Origin: Eudorina sp. 2006-703-Eu-15
Lineage: Eukaryota > Chlorophyta > Chlorophyceae > Chlamydomonadales > Volvocaceae
Length of the DNA stretch: 64,000 nucleotides
Direction of reading: 5' to 3'
Assembly: GCA_003117195.1 (NCBI GenBank)
Contig: BDSI01000013.1
Span: forward strand, 963,146 to 1,027,145
The notes under the pieces are model-generated. The model saw only the letters and a program-made list of their open reading frames with translations. It was not told the DNA's origin and searched no databases. How positions within the stretch are numbered: the stretch's first letter is position 1; each line of letters begins with the position of its first letter. This document shows, piece after piece, positions 1 to 13,259 of this stretch. The position numbers and the translations under genes are program-made.

Positions 1-116
1 TTCATTCTGTGTCCGCGGCGGAGGCTGCTGACTGTTAAACCTTGCAAGCTGAAATATGCTTCCAGATAAGCTGTCCTTTTGCCCATCTCGTCCCTGCTCC
101 GTCATCCGACAATCAG

Positions 117-148
117 TTTTGCCAAACATCACGGCAATCACGGTTTGA
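117..148 (+). CDS. CAP-domain gene 1, terminal exon only (partial, cut by left edge)
   Basis: Only the last exon of a gene lying to the left is present. After an AG acceptor at 115-116, a phase-1 exon of 32 nt reads (V)LPNITAITV and stops at TGA 146-148. This is the same ten-residue tail, same exon length and same entry phase as the last exons of the CAP genes at 10703-12888 and 17518-20525. Bases 1-116 would be its last intron. By homology the protein is a secreted proline-rich CAP (SCP/PR-1) protein, and NIT is a potential N-glycosylation sequon. The call rests on identity to paralogue tails, because the CAP domain itself is outside the window. Confidence 0.75.
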
Positions 149-2852
149 AGCGGACTTGGCGCGCGCAATCAAGTCATGGAAATTCACCGGGGCAGGTAAG
201 CGACCTCAGGCGCCGCGGGCTGCCTAATTGGACTCACCGAGGCAAGGGTGTGGCTAAAGGAATAAAAAGTAGTGTATAGCAAGGCTGCTGCGGACAGGCA
301 AATGATGAGCCGGCGGCGGCAGAGCGGCATCGGTTGCTTGCTTGTCGGCAGGCTCCGGGAGGTTGGGGCTGGGCTGCTGATACATTCATATATATCACCC
401 AGGAAAGGACCAGCTGGCTGGCAGATGTCTTCAGTGTGCATGCATTGGCACAAGCCCAGGCACAACTGACCATAGCATTCCATCCAAGTGCTTGTGGAGG
501 CGTTGATGCGCAATGAAAACCGTGGCTTATTACCTGACTTGGTTGCCCGCCCATCGACCGTGCATTCGCTTTCGTGCGTCCAGACCCACACAGGACACAG
601 CACATAACAAGCGTAGCGCGCCATCCACGCATCCATCCATGCCTCCATACATCCAATTTCTGCTTGCTTTCGATTTCTACCAGCAGGTGCGCGCGGATGG
701 CATGAGCCAGATGCGTGCAACCCCTTGCCAGCAGGTCGGGTAGCTCACGCACGCATGCTGGATAGCGAGGTTCGTTCGCGCGCGGAGCGGTATACGTGCG
801 CTGCAAGCAGCAGCGGCAGCAGCAGAGCAACGGCTTTCTTGATCATATTGCTGGCACTGACTGCTGAATGAGGTTTGGCACCGTGCGTGCCTAGGAGCGC
901 CGGGGAGCTGCTGCTTCTGTATCGACGTGCCACACAACATGCATGCGTGCACGATCGAGTGGTGTTAGTTGAGGAGTCCGTCGTTTGTGTGTGTGTGTGC
1001 GAGGGGGCGGCGGGTGGCGGGCTTTACGCTGCCTTGCCTGGCCTGTGCGTGCTGGATGCGTGGGACCTCCCGTTGGTTACAGGCGGGCCACCCTCGCAGT
1101 ACGATGGTTCGGCGCCGACAGGGCGTGATGAGCGGCTGGCTGATGGCACATCCAGCCATGCATGGCTCGATGACGGTTGCAGCCTGTCGCTTCGCTCGGC
1201 TGCATGCATGCATGGGCCATCCATCCTGTAAGCACAAAGGCGTAACCCGGGATGACTCGGGGCTGTAAGCCTGGCTTACACTTCACATCCACTTTGCCGT
1301 CTGTTGAACGTACGGCAGGTCGCGTAGGTTGCTTGACATACTTACCGTTCAGCTGAAGCAGCATGTGTGAAGGTCGGGACTGTTACCGTACTCGTACCGT
1401 ACTCGTTGTACGATAAGTGCGTGTTGGGCTTAAGGAGGATGGTGTTTGAGTTCATTCTTTGAGCGAGCGCTTGCCAGAAATGGTGGCGATAGATAAAGGC
1501 AAGCGAGGCGGTGGCCCGGGATTGCGCGCGCGGGGAAGGTGGAGCAGTAGTAGTAGTGCCACGTGTTCGGTTGTTTTGTCAGCAGGTGCGTGAGCTGGTG
1601 GCGACGTACGTCGCAGTCCGGCCCTGCCGTCCTGCTGTCCTGTGAGTGTGTTGATGGCACTGCGGATCGGCGGCCGAACCGCAGTTCGTTCGAAGCCACC
1701 ACGCACTGCTTTGCAACGGTAAGATCGAACACGGTTCCGGTGAGTAAGCAAGCATGGAGCCGAGGCAAGGCCTTATTACTCCCGCCGCGCCCGCACATTT
1801 ATTTGGCTCTGGTCTTGTCTTTGACCATGACCCCTCTGCGGATGCGGCTGGGGCTCTGCGTTTTGCCATCCGGCACTACTGTGGCAACGGTGGCGGGGTA
1901 TCTTCATTCAAACGGTTGACGGAGGCTCGTTCTGTCCCTTCACCAAGCAATGTACCGGCATTCTCCCTCCACCCAGCCACCACGAACGGGTTGATGCATG
2001 CCTAGCCCATTCGGCCGTGTCCGCTGCAGTGGTTGGGCGGACTTGTGGCACACATTGCACAGAATCAGCTACTGACATACTGCAAAGCTTGGCTGAGCTG
2101 TCCCGTGCCGCCTCTCGCCGCTTCTCGCCAAACGGCCCCGCTCCGTCCCCGCCGGGAAGCCTCCGGAGCCTGCCTCCCGCGTTTGGAGCCCACCACTGTA
2201 TGATAGCCCCCTTACTTTTGCAGTAATACCAGTACCGTTGTGCCACTAACAAGCTGATGGCAACGCAGCCCGTCCACTTTGGTGTAGTCGTTGCGACACA
2301 TCCATCCATGGGTAGGAGTTGCACTGAACCTCACCGAATGTACTATACTTCGTTACTGGTAAAACTTGCCGACTGGTAAGGTTGAAACTCCGGTGCCTAT
2401 TTGTAACGCTCGCCGTCAGTGGCTATCCAGGTTCCTTGCTTACTGACCAGCTGGCTCGCTACGGAAGCCGTCGACGGCGAGAGTACGCAGCAGCCCTGGA
2501 TCCAAAAATCATACTTTACATAGAAAATATTTTAATACATCAGCCGGACATGCAGTGTAGAAGCTTTTATTTGTGTCAATGAGTGAGAAGAGTGAGGTGT
2601 GACTTCGAGGCCGTTGCAGTCTGTGACCGTTGCCCAGCAGTACCGCTGTACTGGCAAGATGGCAAACACAACGTATTTATTAGGCCGACGCAAAAATGTC
2701 AACACCAACAACTTCAACCATACATCTAGTGATACTTAATTTGCCTATTGTGATCATCCTTAAGTTTCGTTCTTCTGAATTGTTTAGCCTTGGGGACGTG
2801 TGCCACGAACCAAAAATACCAATCAATCTTTACCATAACATTAGCCTAAAAT
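149..2852. other. Gene-poor stretch between CAP genes 1 and 2
   Basis: I recognise no gene here. The first kilobase may be 3' UTR of gene 1. There is a short GT run near 985. From about 2380 to 2850 the DNA becomes AT-richer, as expected for the promoter side of gene 2. Short open frames exist on both strands but none shows a recognisable domain. Confidence 0.5.
1227..1231 (+). terminator. Candidate poly(A) signal TGTAA for CAP gene 1
   Basis: TGTAA is the usual volvocine poly(A) signal. It occurs here and again at 1264-1268, about 1.1 kb after the stop at 148. Volvocine 3' UTRs can be long, but a five-base motif is weak evidence on its own. Confidence 0.25.
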
Positions 2853-4510
2853 ATGACTTTGATGAAACGCTCAGGAGGGAATGTCATCACCGCCGTTCTT
2901 ATCGTCGCCTTCGCGGCGATGACGACACAACAGGCAGCAGAAGCCCACGTCTTACATGACGCCCGATTCAATCGTGAGAACTGATATTATGCTGAAACCC
3001 TATTGCGCAACCCTATACATAGCGAGATCTTTGTCGCTGGTCGTTCGCTCGGTCTGATCGCATCGCGTCGGAGACGGCTCGAGGCATCTGACATCACCCA
3101 AACCCCTGGTCTTACTTGCACAGGTGCCATAAGGATGGGATCTAGAAGACAAATTACAAGTACAGGCGAAAGCCTAGCAGCAAACGACATGCCAGCGGCA
3201 TCCGCCCCGACAACTACTGTGCCACCGCCAAGCTCACCGACCAACCTGCCCAGCGTCCCACAGCCCTCGCCCTCCAACAGCTCATCACCACCACCACCGC
3301 CGCCGCCTCCTCCGCCGGCACTAGGTGGGTAGATTTGCTGCACGTCCGGCCGTCAGTTAGCATTTAACTGGGTACCCACAAAGCAATGCTGAGCAACCAC
3401 GGAGATTATGCCCGCTGGGCGCGGGGGCCGACTTTGTTGACTTGCCGACCGGTTACACGCGTGTGTTTGCAGGTGGCAAATGCCCTGACGCCGCTGCCAC
3501 TCTCAACCTCACGAACGTATACCGCAACCGGCATCAGGCGGCGAACGTGACATGGAGTGACAGCCTGGCCGTCAGCTCGGCCGCCTACGCCCAGAAGCTG
3601 GCCGCCGGCGGCTGCCAGCTGGTTCACTCGGGCGGCAAGGACTACGGCGAGAACCTGATGATGTGGCAGACCTACCCCAAGCCCGATAACTCGTGCGTTG
3701 GCGCGATCAAGAATTGGTACGCGGAGGTCAAGAACTACAACTTCCTCGCCCAGCGGCCATTCTACGAGAACTGGCCCAAGAACGTCGGCCATTTCACGCA
3801 ACTGGTGAGCTGGTTGCAGCGGCAGCTGAATCAGCAATTGCGCTATTCACCGTACAGCACTTGAGACACGCTTTATCGATTATCTTGTATGCTGACGACA
3901 TGTGCCGTACTCGGTCGCTGTTAGGTGTGGCGCGCCTCGACCTCCATCGGCTGCGGCGTTGGCACCGCGGACGTGTCCATGAGCCTGGGCGGCAACAAGG
4001 TCTACCCGGGCGGCTGCAAGGTGGTGGTCTGCAGGTACAAGGTGCCAGGCAACATCGCTGACGACATGTCGTTCCTCAAAAACGGTAAGCACCAACGACC
4101 CGCTGAGCAGTACTACCGGGCACCTCGCTTGAGCAGCCCCCGGCTCACTAATACCAGGGGTATTGTGGTATCGCTGTGCTCCTTTCTGTTATATCTTTCT
4201 GGGCGGGCATAGCACGGAACATTAGATCGATGCTGCAAGTGCTCCTAGCGGGATAGCTCCTGATGCTCATGGATGGCCGACCCCGCGGCCAAGACGAAGC
4301 ACGCACGCGCGCTGTTGGTCTGTGCCGCATACATGCATGGGGCCTCATTGGCTCTGGTTCACGAAACCTATCCCGGCCGGGTAATGCTCGCGCGCGCCGT
4401 CGCTCGGCTTCAACGTTGCCGTGATGACTAAAACCCCTCCCGCCACCGCCCTCGGCCCTCCCTCCTGCTCCGTTACAGTGTTCCGCAACACCACTGCGGC
4501 CGTCGTGTAA
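2853..4510 (+). CDS. Secreted proline-rich CAP (SCP/PR-1) protein, gene 2
   Basis: Five exons: 2853-2973, 3124-3324, 3473-3804, 3925-4084, 4479-4510; 846 nt, 281 aa, all phases joining. Exon 1 gives a signal peptide (basic MKRSGG start, hydrophobic core VITAVLIVAFAAM, likely cleavage after QQAAEA); a second in-frame ATG lies at 2862. Exon 2 is the shortest proline-rich module of the cluster, ending in ten prolines. The CAP domain starts at GGKCPDA (residue 108). It keeps the family's tetrad: His of YRNRHQA, Glu of YGENL, Glu of WYAEV and His of GHFTQL. Six cysteines fit three disulfides. The final 32-nt exon encodes VFRNTTAAVV with an NTT sequon. CAP proteins are extracellular and in some lineages bind sterols or lipids; a wall or matrix role is inferred from the proline module. 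In this copy and gene 3, CAP residues up to GHFTQL lie in one exon. Confidence 0.88.
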
Positions 4511-5293
4511 GAGGATACGGGAATGATCGAGTGAACGCACGAGACACCGGCGGCAGGATCGACGAACGGAAACGCCTGGTTTGCATGGCTGCGTGGGGTG
4601 GGCGCGGATTGACATGCATCATACAACATCTGTCCTTCCTGCACACACATTTCGTCAGATTCATCATATTTATATACGGCAACTTGCGTGACATTATAAA
4701 TGGCTTATCGATGTATGTGCGCATGTATCGATCGATGACATGCCGGCGGGTTGCGCGCTGCTGCTGCTGCTTGGGGTCGTTTAGGGTGCAGTCCAGCCTT
4801 TCATGAGTCCAGCCTTTCATGACAAGGTAGCTTGACACACAGCGTGGGGAGGGGGCACCAGCCCATCAGGGCTAGGCGATATATATACACTGCGCGTGAT
4901 TTGACGCACGCCAGCTTTCGCCAGGTTTTGAGCGAAGTGCGATTGAGAGGAAGCATCTCGGGGTCATGTCCGAAAATTGCTACGCATGCTGGTCGGCTAA
5001 CGGAAGAATCCTGGGGCCATTGAGGGGCGGGCAGGTCTCGGCGCGCGGTGCGCGTTCTTGCGCTGAGGGAAATTAATTAATAAAGTCGAACAGCAGGTTG
5101 ACGTGCGTGGGTGCCGTACATGCATCACCAGGTGGGGATCTGTTCCGCGGGAAGGTAGTGAGAATAGATCTCTCTTGCATTGCCCCACTCGTGTGCATGT
5201 GGTGAAGTTTGCCCGAGGGTTCTATGTGCTTAGCTGTTATGACCAAGCAAGGAAATAAATATATATGTCGTGGTCTCGTAACAGTGTATTAAT

Positions 5294-5357
5294 TAACCGT
5301 TACAAGGTGGACCCGTATCCCGACCAGGTGTTCCAACGGGCCCAGATAGCTCGTAGG
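5294..5357 (+). repeat. Dispersed short repeat R2, copy 1
   Basis: Begins TAACCGTTACAAGGTGGACC and ends AGATAGCTCGTAGG. Near-identical sequence recurs at 37731-37788 (+) and, more diverged, at 26402-26467 (-); a fragment lies at 45043-45060. No coding capacity seen. Confidence 0.75.
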
Positions 5358-6865
5358 TAGTGTATGTGGACAGGCTCCCGGGCCCTACGTATGCATGCAC
5401 ATTATTGTGTACTTCGTTCCACCACTAACAGTGGATGCAGGACGGAGCGGTCAATTTCATTTTCTCGCTTGTTCGTTTCGTGAGTGGACCTTGAGCGTTG
5501 ACAGTCCGTGAATGGAGTTACAAGCGAGCAGGGACGTCGCTTTGCGCGCACGGCGGCAGCGCGCAAAGCCGCCGCGGGCGTTGTAAGCAGGCAGATAGAT
5601 AGAGTGAGCGCCACTTCGCATCATCATCGGCGCCCGGCGGCACCAGGTGTGAATGGGGCTAAATCGCTGTGCAGTCAGCTGTAAGCGCGTATTTACCTTC
5701 CTAGCCTTCGAGCGACAGTCAGGGCTGCACGGCAGATTGAACTGCCCTGGCTGCGGCTGCGTGGTCATCCTGGAAGACGTGAGGGCGGGGCCCCGCTGGG
5801 GTCTCTCACGCACGAGGCAGTGATGATTCCGGTGTCGTGTCGGGATCGAGGTTTTGGGTCCAGCTGTTGGTGTCCACAAAAGTGGGCCTACGAAGACCGT
5901 CCGCTGTAACCTTCTTGCCAATCAAATCTCCTTTCAGATAGGCCGTACACCAGTACTGGAACCCGTCTACCTCTACGATCATCGTCGCCAACCAACCTGG
6001 AACGAAAATGTGCAATTGAAGTAATCTGGCGCGATAGCAATGAGCGATGGACCTTGGGCTACATTGAGTCACTATTGCCGCACTTTGCCGTACTTGGTTA
6101 CATTCAGTTACAACCGCACCCTGTCGTACTTTCAGAATAATGCACACTTTTAGTCAGCAGACAGGGCGACAGGGGGTCAAATTCCATTTGCTTGTCGGCG
6201 CGCGTTCCCCTCAAACGTTTGGGGCTTATAACCAAGGGTTATCAAGTCCCCTCCGTTCGCCCTCATCAGGTCCCATCATCGCGCCCTGAGTGTGATGGAT
6301 GCCCGCTGCTGCGTGCACGCAACCGCACCCCATAGGCCAGCCGCAATCGGCCCGGAACCTCAGCCGCTGGCAGCCCGATCTTCGCCCCGCATGATCAACG
6401 CCCCTTGCCGGAACCGAGCGCAGGCCCGCATCGTGAACAAATGCGCCACACCATGAGGGGCACATTATTAGTGCCCCCGCCCATAGCCATACCAGGAGCA
6501 CCAGCACTCCAGCATACATGATCCGGGGGTCGAACGCCACGGACCCTCAGACGGTTCCTGAGCCCCCCCCCAAACACACACAGTAAGACAGTGTAAGCCC
6601 CACCAACAACCCATAAGACGGTATCAAACGGGCCAGAAGGACACCGATCCCCATCCAGGGACCCTCAGTTGGGCAAACCCATGGCGACAAGCTGTCGCGC
6701 ACTGTGTTCTGCCAACTCCCGTCCAGGCGACAAGGCCGGCACCGCGCGGGGAGCCGCCGAAGGCCCAACGCGAGTCGGTGGCCATAAACCTGCGGTCCGT
6801 TTCCATGGCAGCGATTTGCCGTCAACACGATCAACATTCTCGATCCGCGCCTCCCGCTCGTAAAC

Positions 6866-7065
6866 TGAATGAATGAACGTTACAGCGGACCCCAGAGGGA
6901 TCACCGGTGTATACCAGGGCAAGTCCCAGCAGGCCTCACCGCCAAGGCGGCAAGACACCTCCACACCTCAACGCCGCACCCAAAAAACACACCGGGCCAT
7001 GACCCCACCCAGCCAGACACCGAAGCAAGCAGAGGCGCGCAGCGGGGCAACACTACCAAAGGGAT
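6866..7065 (+). repeat. TIR element R1, isolated left arm (copy a)
   Basis: Starts TGAATGAATGAACGTTACAG and matches, over about 200 bp, the left arm of the 884-bp element at 30657-31540 and the copy at 38016-38185. I see no matching inverted right end nearby, so this is a solo arm or part of a rearranged element. Confidence 0.75.
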
Positions 7066-10000
7066 AGGCACAGCAGAGGGCAGAATCCCCATAAGTGGAT
7101 AAAGCCAAGCACAGGGGAGGTCGCCCACACAGGCACCCCATTACCCAGCTACCACAACCCCTGAGGCACCCAGCGCTGCACCCTCTCGAGGTCTTTGAAG
7201 ACCCACGCCTGGCTCGTGACACTGCCCAGCGACCGCTAGTGGAGTAACCCGCATCAGAAGAAACACCTAGGCCAAGCAATAACATACCAATGGGAGCCCT
7301 GCCTCCTACCCTGCCTCCTACTCTGAGGGCAGGCCAGGTCCTCAACTGTGAGCTGCGTACGACATGTGGCCGTGTCGTCCAGGGAACCGGACATGGGTTT
7401 CGGCGCCCGGAGTTGAGTGGCATGGGCGTGTTCCATCCCTTCCTTGATAACGCTAGCTTTGCGTGCGGTCGCCATCCACTTGTTGAATGACACAGCCTAC
7501 GTGAACAACCGAGACCGACCCCGGGTGCAGGCTGCACCGGTATGTCTGACGTGGTGTTAGGCCGACCTTGCCCTTGCCTGCATGGGCCGGCCCTGCCTCC
7601 TGGACGTCCCGATCCGAACGCACGCAGTGGATCCTCGTTGCCGAAAGGATCCCTTGCCCTATCGATGTTCCCCGGCTGCCAGCCGCTTGGTTTTGGAGCG
7701 GCGCCTGTTGGCGGCTGGGTTGGAGGGATTACTCCGCCCCGCTTGCCTTGGTCCGGATTTTCTCCGGCAGATTCTGGCGGTGTATCGGGGTCGGCCAGGC
7801 CGCGTATTGAAGATGTCTTCTAGCGAGGGTCTCTCTCTCTCTCTGCCCTAATGCCCTTCGGCACCCCGCGACCCCGCTGACCCGCGCATCTACCGATGAC
7901 CACTATCGGCGCCCACTGTTTGGTTTTTTTATCAAAAAATGTCACATGAGTTTATCCGCAACCTGTGCGATGTTCAATCAAGCGGCTGCCAACCGAATGA
8001 GTGATGTTCTGTGCGCGAAATCCTGCGAAGTTGGCAGTGGCGGCATTTCCGCCAGGCAGAGATTGTTCAACATGTGAGCTGTCAGTTTTGGCGGACACCT
8101 GCTGGCATATTGAAAAATAAATTATTGCCAGTTTGGGAACCTGTCGGAGTATGCGACGCGGAACATTTTGCGCGCCGCATTGCCAAGCCTGCGCTTAGCA
8201 TCAGTTTGGATCGCACAAGCCCAATCTCTCGCAAACTGATCCAAAAATTTTGGCACTGGCCTTGCGTCGGCCGGTGGTCTGCTCCGGCCAGTGCAGATGC
8301 GATTTGCACAGGCATTCGTGTACTTCCTCATTCGACAACGACAGAAACAAAAATCTGTGTGTAAGCCCCTTACGTATAGGATTCTAACTTGTTAAAGGGC
8401 TGGACTTGTGAAGGAAAAGTTCGCCACAAGGTAGGAACTGTGGGCGGAAAGTCAAGAAATATCGAAATGTCGCCAGACCCCGATCAAATCTGACAGTGTA
8501 AACCTCATAGTTTCAGCATGACACATGATTTCATATTTCCAGCAAACGTACATCGAAAAGTGGAGATGCCAATCAAAATCTACTATTCACTGTGCCCCAG
8601 TGTCCCATTTTGTATTTCCTGAATACATACCGTATGTCTACAGTGCTAATCCAACATAACGCCAATGCGCGTAGAAGAATCTTGCATGAGTGCCTTTCCT
8701 GTCGACAGGCGTAAACCAGGGTAGGCCCGTAGTACGGGAGTTCCAGAATCAATGTTGCTGAGGCAGAGTAAAAGCCCAAAGCCTGAGATGTCGAAGGAGG
8801 CCACTTCGACGCTCAGATTCGAGTAGATCCTGCCGGTTCCGGTAATCAGTTGGATTCCGGCGTACTGTCTGAAGCTGCCGTAATCGATTCCGACGAAGTC
8901 CACACCATCATGGGCAAACGAACAGACCTTATTCGTAGTTTTCCTAATATTTGGGCGGGAACGCCGGTCACGGGCTGTGCGCACGCCGTTGAGCACTCGC
9001 TAATCCAAGAAGCCATTTCTTGGGCTTCATGAAGCAAACACACGAATATTATCATCCCGGGAATTATTTTGAAGAAGTTTGACGGACGTCAGTGTGTCGC
9101 CAACCTTGCATGGATCAAGGAGCCCCGCGGGCGATCGTGTACGCGCACGCACGGAGGCGGAAGCGTTGTCGGTATCGCAAAGGGCACAGCCCGGTAACGT
9201 TCGCTCCCCTACCACTGTGAGGCCGCCATGAATGCGCGGGGGAACGCCGAGGACACGCGCAGGAAGTTGCAACCGCAACCGTTGGTACGTAGAAACGGGC
9301 GCGCGCGCGCCCGCACTGTGCACTATCAAATGCGCGCCAGACTGGCAACGTTTCGGGTGCAACTCCTGTCCGCTTAGGTGTGCTGTCCTAGAGCGTAATC
9401 GCATCCTGACAGGTTCCGGGTTACCGCAAAAGCAGATTCGACAGGACAACACCGATACATCCTTGCAGCTGCCTCCTCTTTGGCCAGGGCGTGTAGGTTT
9501 TCCTTCTGGGTGGGTGGGTGGACTCACCAGCCTCGATCTATCCAAAGGAAGGAGCGACGTGCCCAACGAACTGGGATCTTAATCCTTGCGGTCGGGATCG
9601 ATGCGCGACTCAAGAAGGAACAGAAAGGCGTCACCTTGAAAGCCGCAGAACTATCGTGGTGCCGTGAAACTCAGATAGTAGGCGATGCGTGGGTCGTTAA
9701 GCCAGATCCGCCCCACGTGCATGTGCCTTGGCTGCAAGTCCCTCGCCAGCGGTCGTCGACCAAAGCGTTTATCAAATGCAATCAGCTTCAACAATGCGAC
9801 AATTGTAATTGGCGCTGCGATCATATGATGGTTTTACCCCGAACGCCCGCCGAGGCTCGTTGGTGAGAGTGCGATTTGTTAAGGGACGGATACAATCGAA
9901 GGTTTCCAGGTGATGAGTTAGGTCTTTTGGTTTCGTTTGGGTATGATGACTCACATGGGACGGCACAGATTTGGCCGCCACTGCAGAGGAACGTGGAGGC

Positions 10001-10702
10001 AATAATTAGTCCATATAAGACAATCAACTTGTGCAGCAGCGTTGGGGTCTACCATTTTTGCGTTGAAGGGCAAATCGACCGACGTAGTAATGCCCACGCT
10101 CGTTACTAATAAAGATACCCTTACACATCCGTGCTGCCATCAGAACACTTTGCACAATAAGAATGATAAACATCCAAGATAGTTATTTCCAATACTGCAT
10201 TGTGATATGTGTTATGCGACGGCCTGCCTTCTGCCCGCCATTATTTTGCACAGAAACGACTGACTCCATAATGAAATATTTTGAGGCAAGAATTTTAGAC
10301 TTTTTGTGGTTTCAAAAGATTTACACACAGGTACGTCAGTATACAAAAGAGATAAATGCAATATATTAAAATTCATTAGCGACCCTGCTTAACCCACTGC
10401 TTAAACAATTAACCGTCACTACGAGATAACTTTTAAGATGCCTGACGCTGCAACTTCACAGAACGCGCAAAGCTAAAAGCGCTTGCATCGCCGTACGCTT
10501 ACGAACCATCTCCATGCATTCCATATAAGAGGTTACAACAAAGCAGTACTTCATCAGTGCTAGGAGGTTTTAGCATGTTTTTTGTGCGAGGGTTAGGAAT
10601 GCGGCTTTCGTTTTGAACCCATGTGCCATCAGATGTGGCACTAATACCGAAATCCATTGACATCTATCGGCTTCATTACCTGAACAGTACATCCATTTGG
10701 AT

Positions 10703-12888
10703 ATGATGCTGCAAACGAGCAGGCCAGTGGGCCGGCTCCTCGCTGGAGCCATCCTGTCGTTGTGCATGATGACCGCGACGATTGCTCTGGCTTCTGAAGA
10801 TGGGCTCCAAAATCGTAAGTCAAGATATAACTGATAATCTATGATATATTTTTTCGGCAAGCCCAACATTCAATGTGATGTTCGCGACGACAGAAACTGA
10901 CGTAATTCTCCTCCCCGCAACTGGCGCGGCTGCGCGTTGATTAGGTCTTGACACGCTACGTGGTGCTCGACGCCTTTTAGATGACGACGATTTGTTTGGG
11001 GATCTCAAGGCGCCGCCGGATTCGCCCGTCGCCCCACCTCCCAAACGCCCAACGCGGCCGCTGCGGCCACCGCGGCGGCCTTCGCCACCTCCGTCACCAC
11101 GGCCCCCGCGGCCCTCCCGTCCGCCTCGGGATTCCAGGCCACCCACTCCCCCATCCCCCCGAGCCCCACCTCCTCCCAGTCCGAACCCGAGGGTCCGCAT
11201 CCTCTCGCCACCCAGCCCTCCGCCATCCACAAGTCTGTCCCCGCCGCCGCCGCCTCCACCACCACCTCCTCCCCCTCAGAACCCGCCTAACCCAGATGCA
11301 CCAGGTTCGCCCCCACCGCCGCGTGCACCAGTGCTGTCGCCTCCTCCTTCGCCACCTCCCTTAAAGCCGCCGCCACCAAAGGTGGTTCCGAAGCCGCCTC
11401 CGCCTCCGCCTCCGCCACGGCTTACCTCTTCGTCACCCCCGCCAGCTCGTGCGAGTGGGGTCGAGGGCGATAACAACTCGTACCCAGGTGCGATGGAATT
11501 ATCAGCAATAAACCCCCACACCTGCTCTCCTACCAGAATGGGGTTCGACCCTGACGCTCATAGAGGGGCTCTGCGGAATGCAAGAACACCGGTCGGGACT
11601 GAGGATCTACCCTGTAATGGTTGCAAAGGTCACCGGACGGGTTACGGTCTACGAACTTGCTTTCTCAGCTTCCCTGCCAAGGCCCTGGCCATACGCGCCC
11701 TGGCCATCAGCATCCTGCTATCAACACCCGGACATCAGGGCCATGCAACCTTCCTCTTTATCCTCGACCCCCGAGATCTGCGATCAACATGTGCAAATAA
11801 TGGCCATTGATTGCAGGGGGAAACTGCCCTGATGCCGCGGCTATCCTCAACCAGACGAACATCTACCGCGCCCGGCACCAGGCGCCGCCGCTGGAGTGGG
11901 ACGCTGATCTAGCGGCTGGGTCCGCCGCCTACGGCGCGAAACTGGCGAAATCGTGCTCGCTGGTCCACTCCGGTGGCTCCAACTACGGCGAGAACCTGAT
12001 GATGGTCCAACAGATGCCCAAGCCGGATAACAATTGCTTGATTGCTATCAGGAGCTGGTACAGCGAAGTGAGGAACTACAACTTCAACACCGTCAACGCG
12101 TACAGCGATAACTGGCCTCGGAACGTGGGCCACTTCACGCAGCTGGTGAGCGGGCGGGTTTTACATTGCTGAGCGCAGGCTGCCATCCAAGCGCCTGTTA
12201 CCTTAGCAGAGGGACGACGACGGGGCGCAACCTTCCCGTGTTGTCGGTTGTCGGTTGGCACATGTTGGTTGGTGTCGTGGGCGCAAGTGACTGGCTGCGT
12301 ACTTTTTTCGCTGGGCGCTGCGCTGAAGTATGACCTGTCGCAGGGGACCATAACTATCCAGCCTCATCGATTATTTCCAATACACGTCTACCGGCCGGTC
12401 TGACTCTTCCATCCGTCACTTGCCTTCGCTCGACGCTGTCTGAATGAAGGTTTGGAAGTCCACAACGAAGGTGGGCTGCGGCTACGGGTTCGCCGACGTC
12501 CCTATGGTGATTGCGGGGCGCCCATTCATGGGCGGCTGCAAGATCATTGTTTGCCGGTATCAAGTGTACGGCAACATCGCCTGGGACCTGTACTTCAGCA
12601 GAAACGGTGAGGGCAATCGCCGGCCGATGGTAGTTGGTAGTGCGTGGTAATTTGTAGTGTTATCGTGTCGATCTTGTTGTTATAGACGAACAGCATGTTA
12701 CGAATGCGGTTCGCAGCGTGGTGCGGTGATGGGGTGTCTGGCACCTTCCTGTGGCCTCCGGGTCTCCCATCAAGGGGCTGATCTGCCCCTGACGACCGTT
12801 CGTCTCTGACCCTGTCTAAAAACCGCTGCTGCGTCATCCCATCCTCATTCTAACAGTGCTGCCAAACATCACGGCGATTACGGTGTGA
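10703..12888 (+). CDS. Secreted proline-rich CAP (SCP/PR-1) protein, gene 3
   Basis: Five exons: 10703-10814, 10945-11487, 11817-12145, 12450-12606, 12857-12888; 1173 nt, 390 aa. Two adjacent ATGs open a signal peptide (core LLAGAILSLCMMTATIALA, cleavage likely after ALA). Exon 2 starts with an acidic patch (LLDDDDLFGD), then about 150 residues rich in PPR, SPPP and PPPP motifs, as in algal hydroxyproline-rich glycoproteins. The CAP domain (from residue 219, GGNCPDA) keeps the His (YRARHQA), Glu (YGENL), Glu (WYSEV) and His (GHFTQL) tetrad and paired cysteines (GCKIIVC). The tail VLPNITAITV has an NIT sequon and equals the tail of gene 1. Closest in structure to gene 2 (no intron inside the first CAP segment). 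A 330-nt intron separates the proline and CAP exons. Confidence 0.9.
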
Positions 12889-13254
12889 GCTTTACGTGGA
12901 CCAGTTTGGGACGTCCGCAGTTACCTTGCAACAGGTGAGGCAGTAATTGCGGTGCTCGGGCACACTCGATGGCATAGTGTGGCGCGCTGGTGAACTGGGC
13001 CGCGTAGGCCGCGAGACAACCTGCAGCACTACGATAGGCGCTGGGCCAAGTTGAAACCCAAGTTTGAACCCAACAGAAGTAAAATCGATGCCGTCCTGCT
13101 GAACATGCTGTCACGATGGTTCATTCGGCCTTCTTAAAGCAAGATACTGACATCTCGTACATCTCCACGTTAAAATGAAGATGCGAGGCTGGCTGCTGGC
13201 TGGGTGTTTTGCTTAACTTACGTTCACCAGGCAGGATTGATCCAAATCCGCTCG

Positions 13255-13259
13255 TGTAA
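13255..13259 (+). terminator. Candidate poly(A) signal TGTAA for CAP gene 3
   Basis: TGTAA lies 367 nt after the stop codon at 12888, a normal distance for volvocine 3' UTRs. Motif match only. Confidence 0.35.

Larger units (their letters stand above)
4511..10702. other. 6.2-kb gene-poor stretch between CAP genes 2 and 3
   Basis: No gene recognised. It holds a dispersed-repeat copy (5294-5357) and a left arm of a terminal-inverted-repeat element (6866-7065). The segment from about 6240 to 7850 is unusually C-rich on this strand and looks repeat-derived. From about 7900 to 10700 it is AT-richer. An unrecognised 116-codon frame on the minus strand (8646-8996) is mentioned in the findings. Confidence 0.5.
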
